Source: Leifsonia sp. Root4 (GTDB lineage: Bacteria > Actinomycetota > Actinomycetes > Actinomycetales > Microbacteriaceae). From it: DNA of 64,000 nucleotides. The notes beneath the pieces are model-generated. The model had not been told where the DNA came from, made no database searches, and was given only the letters and a program-made list of their open reading frames with translations. Location: the NCBI RefSeq assembly GCF_001425085.1, contig NZ_LMDN01000004.1:248001-312000 (forward strand), read 5' to 3'. A program made the position numbers and the translations under genes. Shown here piece by piece: positions 26,371 to 34,178 of the stretch. The first letter of the stretch is position 1. Every line of letters begins with the position of its first letter.

Positions 26371-28629
26371 TCAGGCGGCGGGGGCGAGGCGGGCAGGGTC
26401 GAGGCTGACCCGGCGCAGCAACTGGGCGTTCAGCGCCACCACGATCGTCGAGAGCGACATCAGCACGGCGCCGGCTGCCGGCGAGAGCACGAAGCCGACC
26501 CCGGCCAGCACCCCGGCGGCCAGCGGCACCGAGACGATGTTGTAGCCGGCCGCCCAGACCAGGTTCTGCACCATCTTGCGGTAGCTCGCGTGCGAGAGCT
26601 CGATGATCGAGAGCACGGCGCGCGGGTCGCTGCTGGCCAGCACGACACCGGCGGACTCGACGGCCACGTCGGTTCCGGCGCCGATCGCGATGCCGACGTC
26701 GGCGCGGGCCAAGGCGGGGGCATCGTTCACGCCGTCGCCGACCATGGCGACCCGGAGCCCGCGGCCCTGCAGCTCGGCGACGTGGGCGGCCTTGTCGCCG
26801 GGCAGCACCTCGGCGAACACCTCGTCGATCGCGAGGTCGGCGCCGACGGCGTCGGCCACCTGCCGGGCATCGCCGGTGATCATGGCAACCCGGATGCCGC
26901 GCTTGTGCAGCGCCGTGATGGCCGCGCGCGACTCGGCCCGCACCTCGTCTTGCAGGGCGAGGCCGCCGAGCACGGCGGCGCGAGCATCGGGGGCCTGGGC
27001 ATCGGGGTCCTGGGCGACGGATGCCGCGCGCACCAGGTAGAGCACCGAGGCGCCGCGGGACTTCCACTCGGCGACGGTTGCCCGCAGCTCGGCGGGCGGC
27101 TCCAGATGCTCCTCCTCCAGCAGGCGCGGGCCGCCGACGGCGTACTCGACGCCGTCGACGCGGGCGCGCACGCCGACGCCGGTGGCGGAGCGGAAGTCGC
27201 TCACCTGCCCGAACCCGTCCGTGCCGGGCGCGGCTGCGAGCGCCGCCGCGACGATGGCGCGGGCGACGGGGTGCTCGCTGGACTGCTCGGCCGCGGCGGC
27301 CAGCCGCAGCAGGTCGTCGCGCTGCTGGCCGTCGACGACGGCGACATCCGTCACCGCGTGCTCGCCTCGGGTCAGGGTGCCGGTCTTGTCGAACAGCACG
27401 ACGTCGATGTTGCGCATGCGCTCGAGGGCGAGGCGGTCCTTGACCAGCACGCCGGCACGGGCCGCGCGCTCGGTCGAGATCGCGATGACCAGCGGGATGG
27501 CGAGGCCGAGGGCGTGCGGGCACGCGATCACGAGCACGGTCACGGTGCGGGTGATGGCGTCATCCGGGCTGCCGAGGATGATCCAGACGATGAAGGTGAT
27601 GATGCCGGCGGCGGCGGCGAAGTAGAACAGCAGGGCGGCCGCGCGGTCGGCGAGCGCCTGCGCGCGTGAGCCGGATGCCTGCGCCTCGGCGACGAGTCGC
27701 TGGATGCCGGCGAGCGCGGTCTGCTCGCCGACGGCGGTCACCCGCACGCGGATGGCGTTGTCGGTGGCGACGGTTCCGGCCACGATGGTGTCGCCGACGC
27801 CGCGCGGCACGGCGGCGGACTCCCCTGTGATCATCGACTCGTCGAGCTCGGCAGCGCCATCGACGATGGTGCCGTCGGCGGGCACGCGGGCCCCGGAGCG
27901 CACCAGCACGACGTCGCCGGGAGCGAGGTCGCCGATCGACACCTCGCTGATGTCGCTGCCGGTGACGGCCCCGCCCTCGCCCGCGCCGGCACCGTTGACC
28001 CGCTCGGCGGTGTCTGGCAGCAGGGCGGCCAGGGCGTCGAGGGCCCCGGACGCCGCACCGAGCGCGCGCATCTCGATCCAGTGCCCGAGCAACATGATGA
28101 CGATGAGCAGCGCGAGCTCCCACCAGAAGTCGAGGTCGAGGCCCCAGCCGAGGCTCGTCGCCCACGAGGCGATGAAGGCGACGGAGATGGCCATCGCGAT
28201 GAGAGTCATCATGCCGGGCTGGCGGTTCTTCAGCTCGCGCACCGCGCCCTGGAGGAAGGGCAGCCCGCCGTAGAAGAAGATCACGGTGCCAAGCACGGGG
28301 GCGATCCAGGTGGAGCCGGGGAACTCGGGCAGGTGGTAGCCGAGTAGGTGCGCGACCATCGGGCTGAAGAAGACGACCGGGATGGACAGCACGAGGCTCC
28401 ACCAGAACTTGTCGCGGAACATCGCGACGCTGTGGCCGGCGTGCTCGCCGTGGCTGTGCACGGCGTGGTCGTCGTGTGCCTCATGACCGGCGTGGCCCGG
28501 GTGCTCGTCGTGCGTGGCGTGCTCGTGCGATCCCGTCTCGTGCCCCGTCATGTCGTGACCCGCGTGGCCGGCGTGGCCCGGGTGCGTGTCGTGCGCGTCA
28601 TCCGCCCCGTGTTGCGTCTCGTTCTGCAT
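26371..28629 (-). CDS. copB: Copper-translocating P-type ATPase, CopB type
   Basis: 752-residue P1B-type ATPase in the cytoplasmic membrane that exports copper using ATP. The first 75 residues are a His-rich tail (repeated GHAGH, HATHDEHPGH units) that replaces the usual CxxC domains. The metal-site motif is CPH (Cys370-Pro-His) rather than CPC, which marks the CopB subgroup. The phosphorylated aspartate is Asp414 in DKTGTLTRGE, and the actuator TGESAAVPRG and the hinge GDGVNDAPAL are present. The ATG is preceded by GGAGGG. A CsoR-like operator lies 33 bases upstream. No csoR or copZ gene is adjacent. Confidence 0.95.
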   Translation of the reverse strand: MQNETQHGADDAHDTHPGHAGHAGHDMTGHETGSHEHATHDEHPGHAGHEAHDDHAVHSHGEHAGHSVAMFRDKFWWSLVLSIPVVFFSPMVAHLLGYHLPEFPGSTWIAPVLGTVIFFYGGLPFLQGAVRELKNRQPGMMTLIAMAISVAFIASWATSLGWGLDLDFWWELALLIVIMLLGHWIEMRALGAASGALDALAALLPDTAERVNGAGAGEGGAVTGSDISEVSIGDLAPGDVVLVRSGARVPADGTIVDGAAELDESMITGESAAVPRGVGDTIVAGTVATDNAIRVRVTAVGEQTALAGIQRLVAEAQASGSRAQALADRAAALLFYFAAAAGIITFIVWIILGSPDDAITRTVTVLVIACPHALGLAIPLVIAISTERAARAGVLVKDRLALERMRNIDVVLFDKTGTLTRGEHAVTDVAVVDGQQRDDLLRLAAAAEQSSEHPVARAIVAAALAAAPGTDGFGQVSDFRSATGVGVRARVDGVEYAVGGPRLLEEEHLEPPAELRATVAEWKSRGASVLYLVRAASVAQDPDAQAPDARAAVLGGLALQDEVRAESRAAITALHKRGIRVAMITGDARQVADAVGADLAIDEVFAEVLPGDKAAHVAELQGRGLRVAMVGDGVNDAPALARADVGIAIGAGTDVAVESAGVVLASSDPRAVLSIIELSHASYRKMVQNLVWAAGYNIVSVPLAAGVLAGVGFVLSPAAGAVLMSLSTIVVALNAQLLRRVSLDPARLAPAA

Positions 28630-28661
28630 GCCGCACTCCCTCCGTCAGACACTCCAACCAT

Positions 28662-28678
28662 ATACCCCATAGGGGTAT
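28662..28678 (-). promoter_or_regulatory. CsoR-type copper operator
   Basis: ATACCCCATAGGGGTAT is a perfect inverted repeat with a 3-base centre. It matches the known CsoR operator form (ATACC...GGGGTAT) and lies just before the copper ATPase start, so copper-induced release of CsoR is the expected control. CsoR itself is not in the window. Confidence 0.8.
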
Positions 28679-28690
28679 TCCCGGCCTGCC

Positions 28691-28738
28691 TCTGCGCCAG
28701 CTTCCGCCCTCTGCACCAGCCCGGGTGACGCAGAGGGC
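28691..28738. repeat. TGCGCCA-type repeat with hairpin in the 28.6-29.05 kb gap
   Basis: CTGCGCCAGCTTCCGCCCTC recalls the palindromic repeats at 6454 and 17466. GCCCTCTGC (28706-28714) pairs with GCAGAGGGC (28730-28738). The element abuts the truncated GntR reading frame. The rest of the 421-base gap up to 29050 holds the CsoR operator, this element and the gene remnant; from about 28906 to 29050 I see nothing. Confidence 0.45.
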
Positions 28739-28773
28739 GCCTGAGCGGACAAGCCGGGAGGACGCACGCGCCG

Positions 28774-28905
28774 GAGGCGGCAGAGGAGCACCGCGCGATG
28801 TACGACGCCATCCGCAGCGGAGATGAGACCGCCGCGGCTGAGCTCATGCGATCCCACATCGAGACGGCGGGGCAGCGCACGCTCGCTCGCCGACGCGCAG
28901 AAAAG
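28774..28905 (+). pseudogene. Remnant of a GntR/FCD regulator (C-terminal tail only)
   Basis: The frame reads AEEHRAMYDAIRSGDETAAA followed by ELMRSHIETAGQRTL. This is the typical last helix pair of FCD-domain GntR regulators (compare EHSSILDAIEAGDGAAAAAA then MREHVIGATERLL in the gene at 37563). The DNA-binding domain and most of the FCD domain are absent, and a stop codon lies in frame 48 bases upstream. It is a gene fragment left by deletion or rearrangement between the two catabolic operons. Confidence 0.7.
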
Positions 28906-29050
28906 CCGCGCTGCCGGCCCACAACGCCGAGAAGCGGTGCGGGCCGACAACGCGGCTGGTGTTCAGGGGGGACGCTTGTGACCGTAGTCAAGCCGTTTGT
29001 CGCGTCTGCGGTAGTCCGTAGTCGAGCCGGCTTCTGTCCGGTGGTGGCGC

Positions 29051-30037
29051 TCAGCGCCAGGGAAGCGGGCGCCGCAGCGTCTCGTCGATCATCTCGAGGA
29101 CTCCGTTGAAGTCCATGTCGAAGATCACGCGGTGCTGGGGGCGGGTCTCGCCCTTCTCCGGGTGCACGCCGGCAAGGAATCGCTCGCCCGTCGCGGGGTC
29201 CTCGAAGGTCTGCAGCGGACGCTGAACGGCGCCGGCGACCAGATCGGGGCGAAGCAGAGTCGCCACCGCGAGGCTGTCGTTGATGCCCATGACGCGTGCG
29301 TCATCCCGGCCATACGAGCGGGAGTAGAAGCTGGCGTAGTCGTGGCTGATCGCGGTGATCAGCTCGGCCGGCGCGTAGCCGGTCGACGCGGCGATGTCGA
29401 GGAAGAAGTTCTCGGGCACGAGCGCCTGACGCGTCACGTACGGGCCGCACCAGGTCACGTTGCCCGGCCGGCTCGCAACCTCCTGTGCTGCGTCGATGTC
29501 GAAGGAGACGTTGGGGTCGCGGGAGACGCGGAATCGGCGATCGGCCCACGGCTCGGTGTCGTTGTAGAGCGCCGGCCCGAGGGTTCCGACGATCGTCACG
29601 CTCTTCAGGCGCTCCAGCAGCAGCGGGTCCGTCTGGAGGGCCGTGGCCAGGTTGGTCTGCGGGCCCAGGGCGAGGTAGTCGATCTCCCCCTCGTTCTCGT
29701 TGACGAGGTCGAGCAGCACCTGGATGCCGTTCGGCTCGGTGGGCACCGAGGTCTCCGGACGCAGGCCGGTGTTGCCGAAGCCGTCGTCGCCGTGCACGCC
29801 GGAGGACAGCTTGAGCTCCTGCTTCAGCGGCACATCGCAGCCACGGTAGACCGGCACGTCCTGGCGCCCGCAGGTGTCAAGCACGTAGCGCGCGTTGTCG
29901 GCCGCGCGGTCGCCGTGGCAGTTGCCGAACACGCTCAGCACGGCCAGGATCTCGACGTCCGGGTCGGCGGCCAGAAGCATCAGCGCCAGCGCGTCGTCAA
30001 CACCGGTGTCGGTGTCCACTACAACTTTTCTCTTCAT
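29051..30037 (-). CDS. Nucleoside hydrolase family protein, copy 2
   Basis: 328-residue IUNH-family enzyme. The calcium-binding motif VVDTDTGVDDALAL starts at residue 5, and VFGNCHGDRAADNARYVLD and LALGPQTNLATAL follow. The C-terminal part has GINDSLAVATLLRPDL, where N-D aligns with the usual catalytic HDP segment. It is only distantly similar to the hydrolase at 24773. The ATG at 30037 is preceded by AAGGAA; an ATG 21 codons upstream lacks a ribosome site. It is the last gene of the sugar-acid operon, with 104 bases between it and the preceding gene. Hydrolysis of a nucleoside or another N-glycoside is the likely reaction. Confidence 0.88.
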   Translation of the reverse strand: MKRKVVVDTDTGVDDALALMLLAADPDVEILAVLSVFGNCHGDRAADNARYVLDTCGRQDVPVYRGCDVPLKQELKLSSGVHGDDGFGNTGLRPETSVPTEPNGIQVLLDLVNENEGEIDYLALGPQTNLATALQTDPLLLERLKSVTIVGTLGPALYNDTEPWADRRFRVSRDPNVSFDIDAAQEVASRPGNVTWCGPYVTRQALVPENFFLDIAASTGYAPAELITAISHDYASFYSRSYGRDDARVMGINDSLAVATLLRPDLVAGAVQRPLQTFEDPATGERFLAGVHPEKGETRPQHRVIFDMDFNGVLEMIDETLRRPLPWR

Positions 30038-30141
30038 GACATTCCTTCGTTCTGTTCGCGTTTGTTCTGGTTGCGCGGCGTTCAGTCGCGCGGATTCCAC
30101 TGCTGTCGGTCGCGGCGACGAAGCGTGACGACCGCGGGGAC

Positions 30142-30819
30142 TCAGGGGGCGCTCAGCCCGACCGCCGCGAACGCCTCGCTCGCGCGGGTGCTCGTCAGGT
30201 AGGACGCGAATGCGGCGGCCGCCTCCGGGGCGCCGTGGCGCACGCCGATCGCGAAGCGCGCATAGGACTGGAGCTCGTGCGGGATCGGCTCGACGACGTG
30301 CGGGCCGGCCACGGAGCGCAGCTCGCTGACCTGCTGGATCGCGACATCCGCCCGCCCGTCGACGACGGCTTCCGCCGTGAGCCCCGCGGTGAAGCGGACG
30401 GCACGCTCGTCCAGGCGCTCAAGCAGCTCGCGCTGTCGCATCACCTCGGCGAAGTGCAGTCCGCTCGCGCCGGAGAGGGAGTAGGCGACCGCCCTGGAGC
30501 CGAGCAGGTAGTCGAGGAATGCCTGCGCGGAGCCGTCGACGGGGCCTGGCGCCTCCGGCATCCGTGCGAATCCGACCGCCGACACGGCGATCTCGGCCAC
30601 GGCGTCACCGTCGAGGATCCCCTGCTCCGCGAGGTTCCGAACGGAGCCGGCGACCCCGAGGACCATGTCGGGACGCTCGCCGGCGCCGATGCGCTCGAGC
30701 AACACGGAGGTCGGCTCGAAGGTGACGGCGACGCGGCTGCCGCTCGCAGCCTCGAATTCGGGGATGAGCGATTCGACGAGCGGTTGCTGAACCACGAGTC
30801 CGCTGTACAGGGTGATCAT
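30142..30819 (-). CDS. Substrate-binding-protein-like domain without signal peptide
   Basis: 225-residue protein with the fold pattern of type-2 periplasmic binding proteins (molybdate/sulfate-binding or SBP_bac_11 type): ITLYSGLVVQQPLVESLIPE at the start, a FEPTSVLLERIGAGERPDMV segment and a hinge-like AYSLSGASGLHF. It starts directly with the first beta strand and has no signal peptide or lipobox, so it should stay in the cytoplasm. Its ATG overlaps the aldolase stop by four bases. There are no ABC transporter subunits nearby. It may be a cytosolic ligand sensor or carrier for a pathway intermediate; that is a guess. Confidence 0.7.
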   Translation of the reverse strand: MITLYSGLVVQQPLVESLIPEFEAASGSRVAVTFEPTSVLLERIGAGERPDMVLGVAGSVRNLAEQGILDGDAVAEIAVSAVGFARMPEAPGPVDGSAQAFLDYLLGSRAVAYSLSGASGLHFAEVMRQRELLERLDERAVRFTAGLTAEAVVDGRADVAIQQVSELRSVAGPHVVEPIPHELQSYARFAIGVRHGAPEAAAAFASYLTSTRASEAFAAVGLSAP

Positions 30820-31463
30820 GCTGCTGGGGTCCTTTCGGCGGTGGGCGCGGCCAGAGCGGCCAGTCTCTCCGCGGTGAGCGGAGAGGTCGGGTGCCCCTGA
30901 GTGATGAAGTAGATCTGGGCGGTGTGCTCGAGTTCCTCGAGCGCGTCGAGTGCCGAGTCGAGGTCGACTCCGGCGACGACGGGCCCGTGGTTGCGCAGCA
31001 GCAGCGCATGGCCGGCACGGGCGGCATCCTCGACAGCGGCGGTGGCGGCCGGGTCGCCCGGAGCGAAGTAGGGAAGCACCCGGAGCTCGCCGACCCGCAT
31101 GCCGTAGTACGCGGTCAGCGGCGGGAGCGGGTGCTCCGGGTCCAGCCCGTCCAGACACGAGAGGGCGGCCGAGTAGAGGGAGTGCGTGTGCACGACGGCG
31201 TTCAGCTCGGGGCGGACGCGCAGCATCGCAACGTGCAGGAACGCCTCCTTCGTCGGCTTCGGACCTCCGAGGTGGCGCCCGTCGGCATCCAGGACCGAGA
31301 GCGCGTCTGCCTCGATCTCACCGAGGTTCACGCCGGTCGGGGTGACCAGGATCTGCTCACCATCGCGGATGGCGAGATTGCCGGTGCGGCCATGGGTCAG
31401 CCCACGCCGGTGGATCGAATGCGCGACGCGCTCGATCTGCGCTCGCGCGTCTTCGCCGGTCAT
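30816..31463 (-). CDS. Class II aldolase/adducin family protein (OtnC-like)
   Basis: 215-residue zinc enzyme of the aldolase II family. The active site is recognisable: GRTGNLAIRD, PTKEAFLHVAML, the zinc ligands in VVHTHSLYSAAL, and NHGPVVAG. Members include fuculose- and ribulose-phosphate aldolase/epimerase and OtnC, which decarboxylates 3-oxo-tetronate 4-phosphate to dihydroxyacetone phosphate. Its coupling by ATGA overlap to a DUF1537 kinase strongly suggests it acts on the phosphorylated keto acid made by that kinase. The length is typical of OtnC-type members. Confidence 0.87.
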   Translation of the reverse strand: MTGEDARAQIERVAHSIHRRGLTHGRTGNLAIRDGEQILVTPTGVNLGEIEADALSVLDADGRHLGGPKPTKEAFLHVAMLRVRPELNAVVHTHSLYSAALSCLDGLDPEHPLPPLTAYYGMRVGELRVLPYFAPGDPAATAAVEDAARAGHALLLRNHGPVVAGVDLDSALDALEELEHTAQIYFITQGHPTSPLTAERLAALAAPTAERTPAA

Positions 31464-32710
31464 CGTGACTCCCCACTCCGCGCCACGTCGACGAACAGAT
31501 CGGGGTCGCCGAAGTTCCCCGACTTGAGGATCAGGTGCAGATCGCGGTCGGCGTCGTGGATCCAGGGTGCGCCGAGTGCCGCCTCTTCGCCGACGACGGC
31601 CGTGCGCATGCCGAGGGCCTTGACGACCTCGCCAGAGGTCTCGCCCCCGGCGATCAGCATTCGGCGCAGGCCGCGTTCGGCGAGCTGCGTGGCGATCAGG
31701 CCGGCGGTCTGCTCGTACAGGGCACCGAGATCCGGAATCGCGAGGTCGCGCTCCTCGGCGGGGCTCGAGGAGTAGATCAGCGCGGAGGCGTCATCCGGTC
31801 GTTCGTCCCACCAGGCGAGTGCGCCCTCGGCGAGCGCGACCGCAGACTCCCCCGGCTCGGCCACGAGCTGGTAGGCGTCGCCGCCGCTCTCGCGGAAGCG
31901 GGCGATCTGCTCGAGGGTGCGCCGGGAGCAGCTGCCGGCGAGGATCGCCGTGCGCCCAGTCGGCGGGCCGGCCATCACCCGGTCGGAGGCACGACGGCGG
32001 AGCGCGATCGCTCCGATCAGGCCGGCAGAGCCTGCGACGAGAACGTCGCCGTCCACCGCCTCGGCGATCGCGGCCAGGTCCGTCTCGGCGACCGCGTCGA
32101 CGACGAGGTGCGCGATGCCAGATGCGGCGGCGGCGGCGATCCCGGCGCGGACGGCAGCGGCGCCCGCACGGACGGTCTCCAGCGGCAGCATGCCGACCGA
32201 TCCACGCACCTGCGGGGCGAGCAGTCGCGGCACGGAGGAGTCGAGCATGGGCGTGACGGGGTGCTCACGCATGTGGGTCTCGTGCAACGGAGCGTCGCCG
32301 ACGAAGAGGTGTCCGCGGTAGACGGTTCGCCCGTGCAGCGGTGCGGCCGGGGTCGTCACGACGATGCCGGCGCCGAGCTCGGCCGCGAGTGCCTCGGTCA
32401 CCGGGCCGATGTTGCCATCGGCGGTCGAGTCGAATGTCGAGCAGTACTTGACGTAGAAGCGATCGGCGCCGAGGCGTTGCAGCGCGGCCAGGGCGGCCAG
32501 GCTCTGTGCCACGGCGTCCGGCACGGCGATCGACCGGGTCTTCAGCCCGATCACGATGGCGTCTGCATCGGCGGCGGCGACGGCAGCGGCGTCACCCGCG
32601 TGATCTCCGAGGTCGGCGGTCAGCGAGAGCAGCGTCCTGAGGCCGGAGCGGCTGAGGGCCGCCGCGACATCGGTTGCACCGGTAACGTCGTCGGCGATGA
32701 CGCCGATCAT
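31460..32710 (-). CDS. Four-carbon acid sugar kinase family protein (DUF1537, OtnK/DtnK-like)
   Basis: 416-residue two-domain kinase. The N-terminal substrate domain starts IGVIADDVTGATDVAAAL and contains FYVKYCSTFDSTADGNIGPV; the C-terminal ATP domain has AGSCSRRTLEQI and GGETSGEVVKALGM. Known members phosphorylate D-threonate, 3-oxo-tetronates or 3-oxo-isoapionate at the terminal hydroxyl. Stop and start codons overlap by four bases with both neighbours, so it is translationally coupled to the racemase-like gene before it and the aldolase after it. The exact sugar acid cannot be fixed from sequence. Confidence 0.92.
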   Translation of the reverse strand: MIGVIADDVTGATDVAAALSRSGLRTLLSLTADLGDHAGDAAAVAAADADAIVIGLKTRSIAVPDAVAQSLAALAALQRLGADRFYVKYCSTFDSTADGNIGPVTEALAAELGAGIVVTTPAAPLHGRTVYRGHLFVGDAPLHETHMREHPVTPMLDSSVPRLLAPQVRGSVGMLPLETVRAGAAAVRAGIAAAAASGIAHLVVDAVAETDLAAIAEAVDGDVLVAGSAGLIGAIALRRRASDRVMAGPPTGRTAILAGSCSRRTLEQIARFRESGGDAYQLVAEPGESAVALAEGALAWWDERPDDASALIYSSSPAEERDLAIPDLGALYEQTAGLIATQLAERGLRRMLIAGGETSGEVVKALGMRTAVVGEEAALGAPWIHDADRDLHLILKSGNFGDPDLFVDVARSGESR

Positions 32711-33375
32711 CGTCCGCGCCCGTCGGTCTCGGCCGCCAGGCGGGCCGCGGCGGCACGGGGGCCGTCGAGGGTCGGCACGCCGAAGCGCTCGGCGAGCGCA
32801 CCGGCGGCGGGCGCCAGCGAGAACTGGGCGAGCACGATGAGCTCGAAGTTGGCGTCGACCGTGGCGACGGCATCCGCAAGCACCTCGCTGAGGCGCTCGG
32901 CGGGAAGCGGCTTCGATGCAGCCGGAACGACGAGCGGTCGGATCTCGGTGCTGACGCCGGCCGCAGCGAAGGCGGCAGAGAGGCGCTCTGTGCTGTCCGC
33001 GGCGGCGGACTCCAGCGAGGCGACCAGGAGCAGACGCGCCGGCCGCTGCGTCACGGCCTCTGCGAAGAGTGGCCCGTCGGCGGAGAGCACGACGACCCCG
33101 TCCGCGGCGGCGTCGCGCACGTCGGCACGCGCGCCGTACTGGGAGCAGGTCAGCAGCACGCCGTCGGCGCCACCGGCGATGGCCATGTCGATCAGCTGGT
33201 CCATGCGTGCGGCGAGCGGCTCGGTGATGCCACCCTCGCGCTGGGCGTCGGCCAGCAGGCGGTCATCGAGGAGGTTCCAGACGGTTCCGTTCGGGAACGC
33301 CTCGCTCATCGCGGCAGCGGCCGGCCCGATCGCGAGCGGTGTTGCGCTGATGAGCGCGATTCGTGCGTGGTTCAT
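32707..33375 (-). CDS. Aspartate/glutamate/hydantoin racemase-like protein
   Basis: 222-residue member of the Asp/Glu racemase superfamily, with the two conserved cysteine/acidic regions partly kept: LTCSQYGARADV (Cys in the first half) and, in the second half, LAQFSLAPAAGALAERFGVP, where the expected catalytic Cys appears to be replaced by Phe or Ser. It may therefore lack racemase activity or act as a one-cysteine isomerase or decarboxylase. I chose the ATG at 33375, which overlaps the stop of the isomerase gene by four bases. Proteins of this family recur in sugar-acid operons with DUF1537 kinases without a settled role. Confidence 0.8.
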   Translation of the reverse strand: MNHARIALISATPLAIGPAAAAMSEAFPNGTVWNLLDDRLLADAQREGGITEPLAARMDQLIDMAIAGGADGVLLTCSQYGARADVRDAAADGVVVLSADGPLFAEAVTQRPARLLLVASLESAAADSTERLSAAFAAAGVSTEIRPLVVPAASKPLPAERLSEVLADAVATVDANFELIVLAQFSLAPAAGALAERFGVPTLDGPRAAAARLAAETDGRGR

Positions 33376-34178
33376 GCGCTGATCCTCTTCGTCCATGCCA
33401 GGCCTTCGTCTGTGCGCCCGATCGGTCCGTACTCGCAGCCGATCCAGCCCGCGTAGTCGCTGGCCGCGATCCGGGCGAGCACGCCCTCGTACGCGATCTC
33501 ACCCGTGCCGGGTTCGCCGCGTCCGGGATTGTCGGCGATCTGGATGTGGCCGACGAGCGGGGCGAGGCGCTCGAAGCGCTCGATCACATTCCCGCGGTCG
33601 ACCTGGGCGTGGTAGACGTCGAAGAGCACACCGACGGTGGCGGGGTCGACGGCCTCGGCGACCGCGGCGGCCGTCTCCATCGACTCCAGCCCGTAACGCG
33701 GCTGATCCCGCTTGTTGATGGCCTCGAGAACGATTCGGATGCCGGCGCCGCGCGCCTGCTCCGCGGCCCAGCCGATGTTCGCAACGTAGTTCGCGAAGGC
33801 GAGCTCCGGCTCGGCGGCGGCCGGGCGCAGCCCCGCCATCACGTGGACAACCGGCGCGCCGAGGACCGTGGCGTACTCGAGTGCCGAGAGCACTCCCGCA
33901 CGGAACTCCTCACGGGCGCCCGGCACGAATGCCGCCCCCATGATCGTTGCCGACCCGGCCGGCCCGGCCGGCGTGTTGATCAGCACCTGCTCGAGGCCGG
34001 ACTGATCGAGCAGCTCGCGGATCCGCTCGGCTGGCAGCTCGTACGGCGAGGCGAACTCCACGCCGGTGAACCCGGACGCGGCAGCCGCGTCGAAGCGCTC
34101 CTCGAACGGCACCTCGGTGTACATCCACTTGAGGTTCGCCGCGAGCCGGACCGGACCGGCCGTCGTTTCGATGATCAC
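33372..34178 (-). CDS. Hydroxypyruvate isomerase / 2-oxo-tetronate isomerase-like TIM barrel
   Basis: 268-residue xylose-isomerase-like TIM barrel of the Hyi/OtnI family. Landmarks are AANLKWMYTEVPFEERFDAA near the start, GVEFASPYELP, the metal and catalytic glutamate in IVLEAINKRDQPRYGL, the LFDVYHAQVDRGN metal ligands, and the second glutamate in IGCEYGP. OtnI moves the keto group of a 2-oxo acid to position 3 before phosphorylation, which fits the order of genes here. The start is a GTG that overlaps the dehydrogenase stop (GTGA). Confidence 0.9.
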   Translation of the reverse strand: MIIETTAGPVRLAANLKWMYTEVPFEERFDAAAASGFTGVEFASPYELPAERIRELLDQSGLEQVLINTPAGPAGSATIMGAAFVPGAREEFRAGVLSALEYATVLGAPVVHVMAGLRPAAAEPELAFANYVANIGWAAEQARGAGIRIVLEAINKRDQPRYGLESMETAAAVAEAVDPATVGVLFDVYHAQVDRGNVIERFERLAPLVGHIQIADNPGRGEPGTGEIAYEGVLARIAASDYAGWIGCEYGPIGRTDEGLAWTKRISA

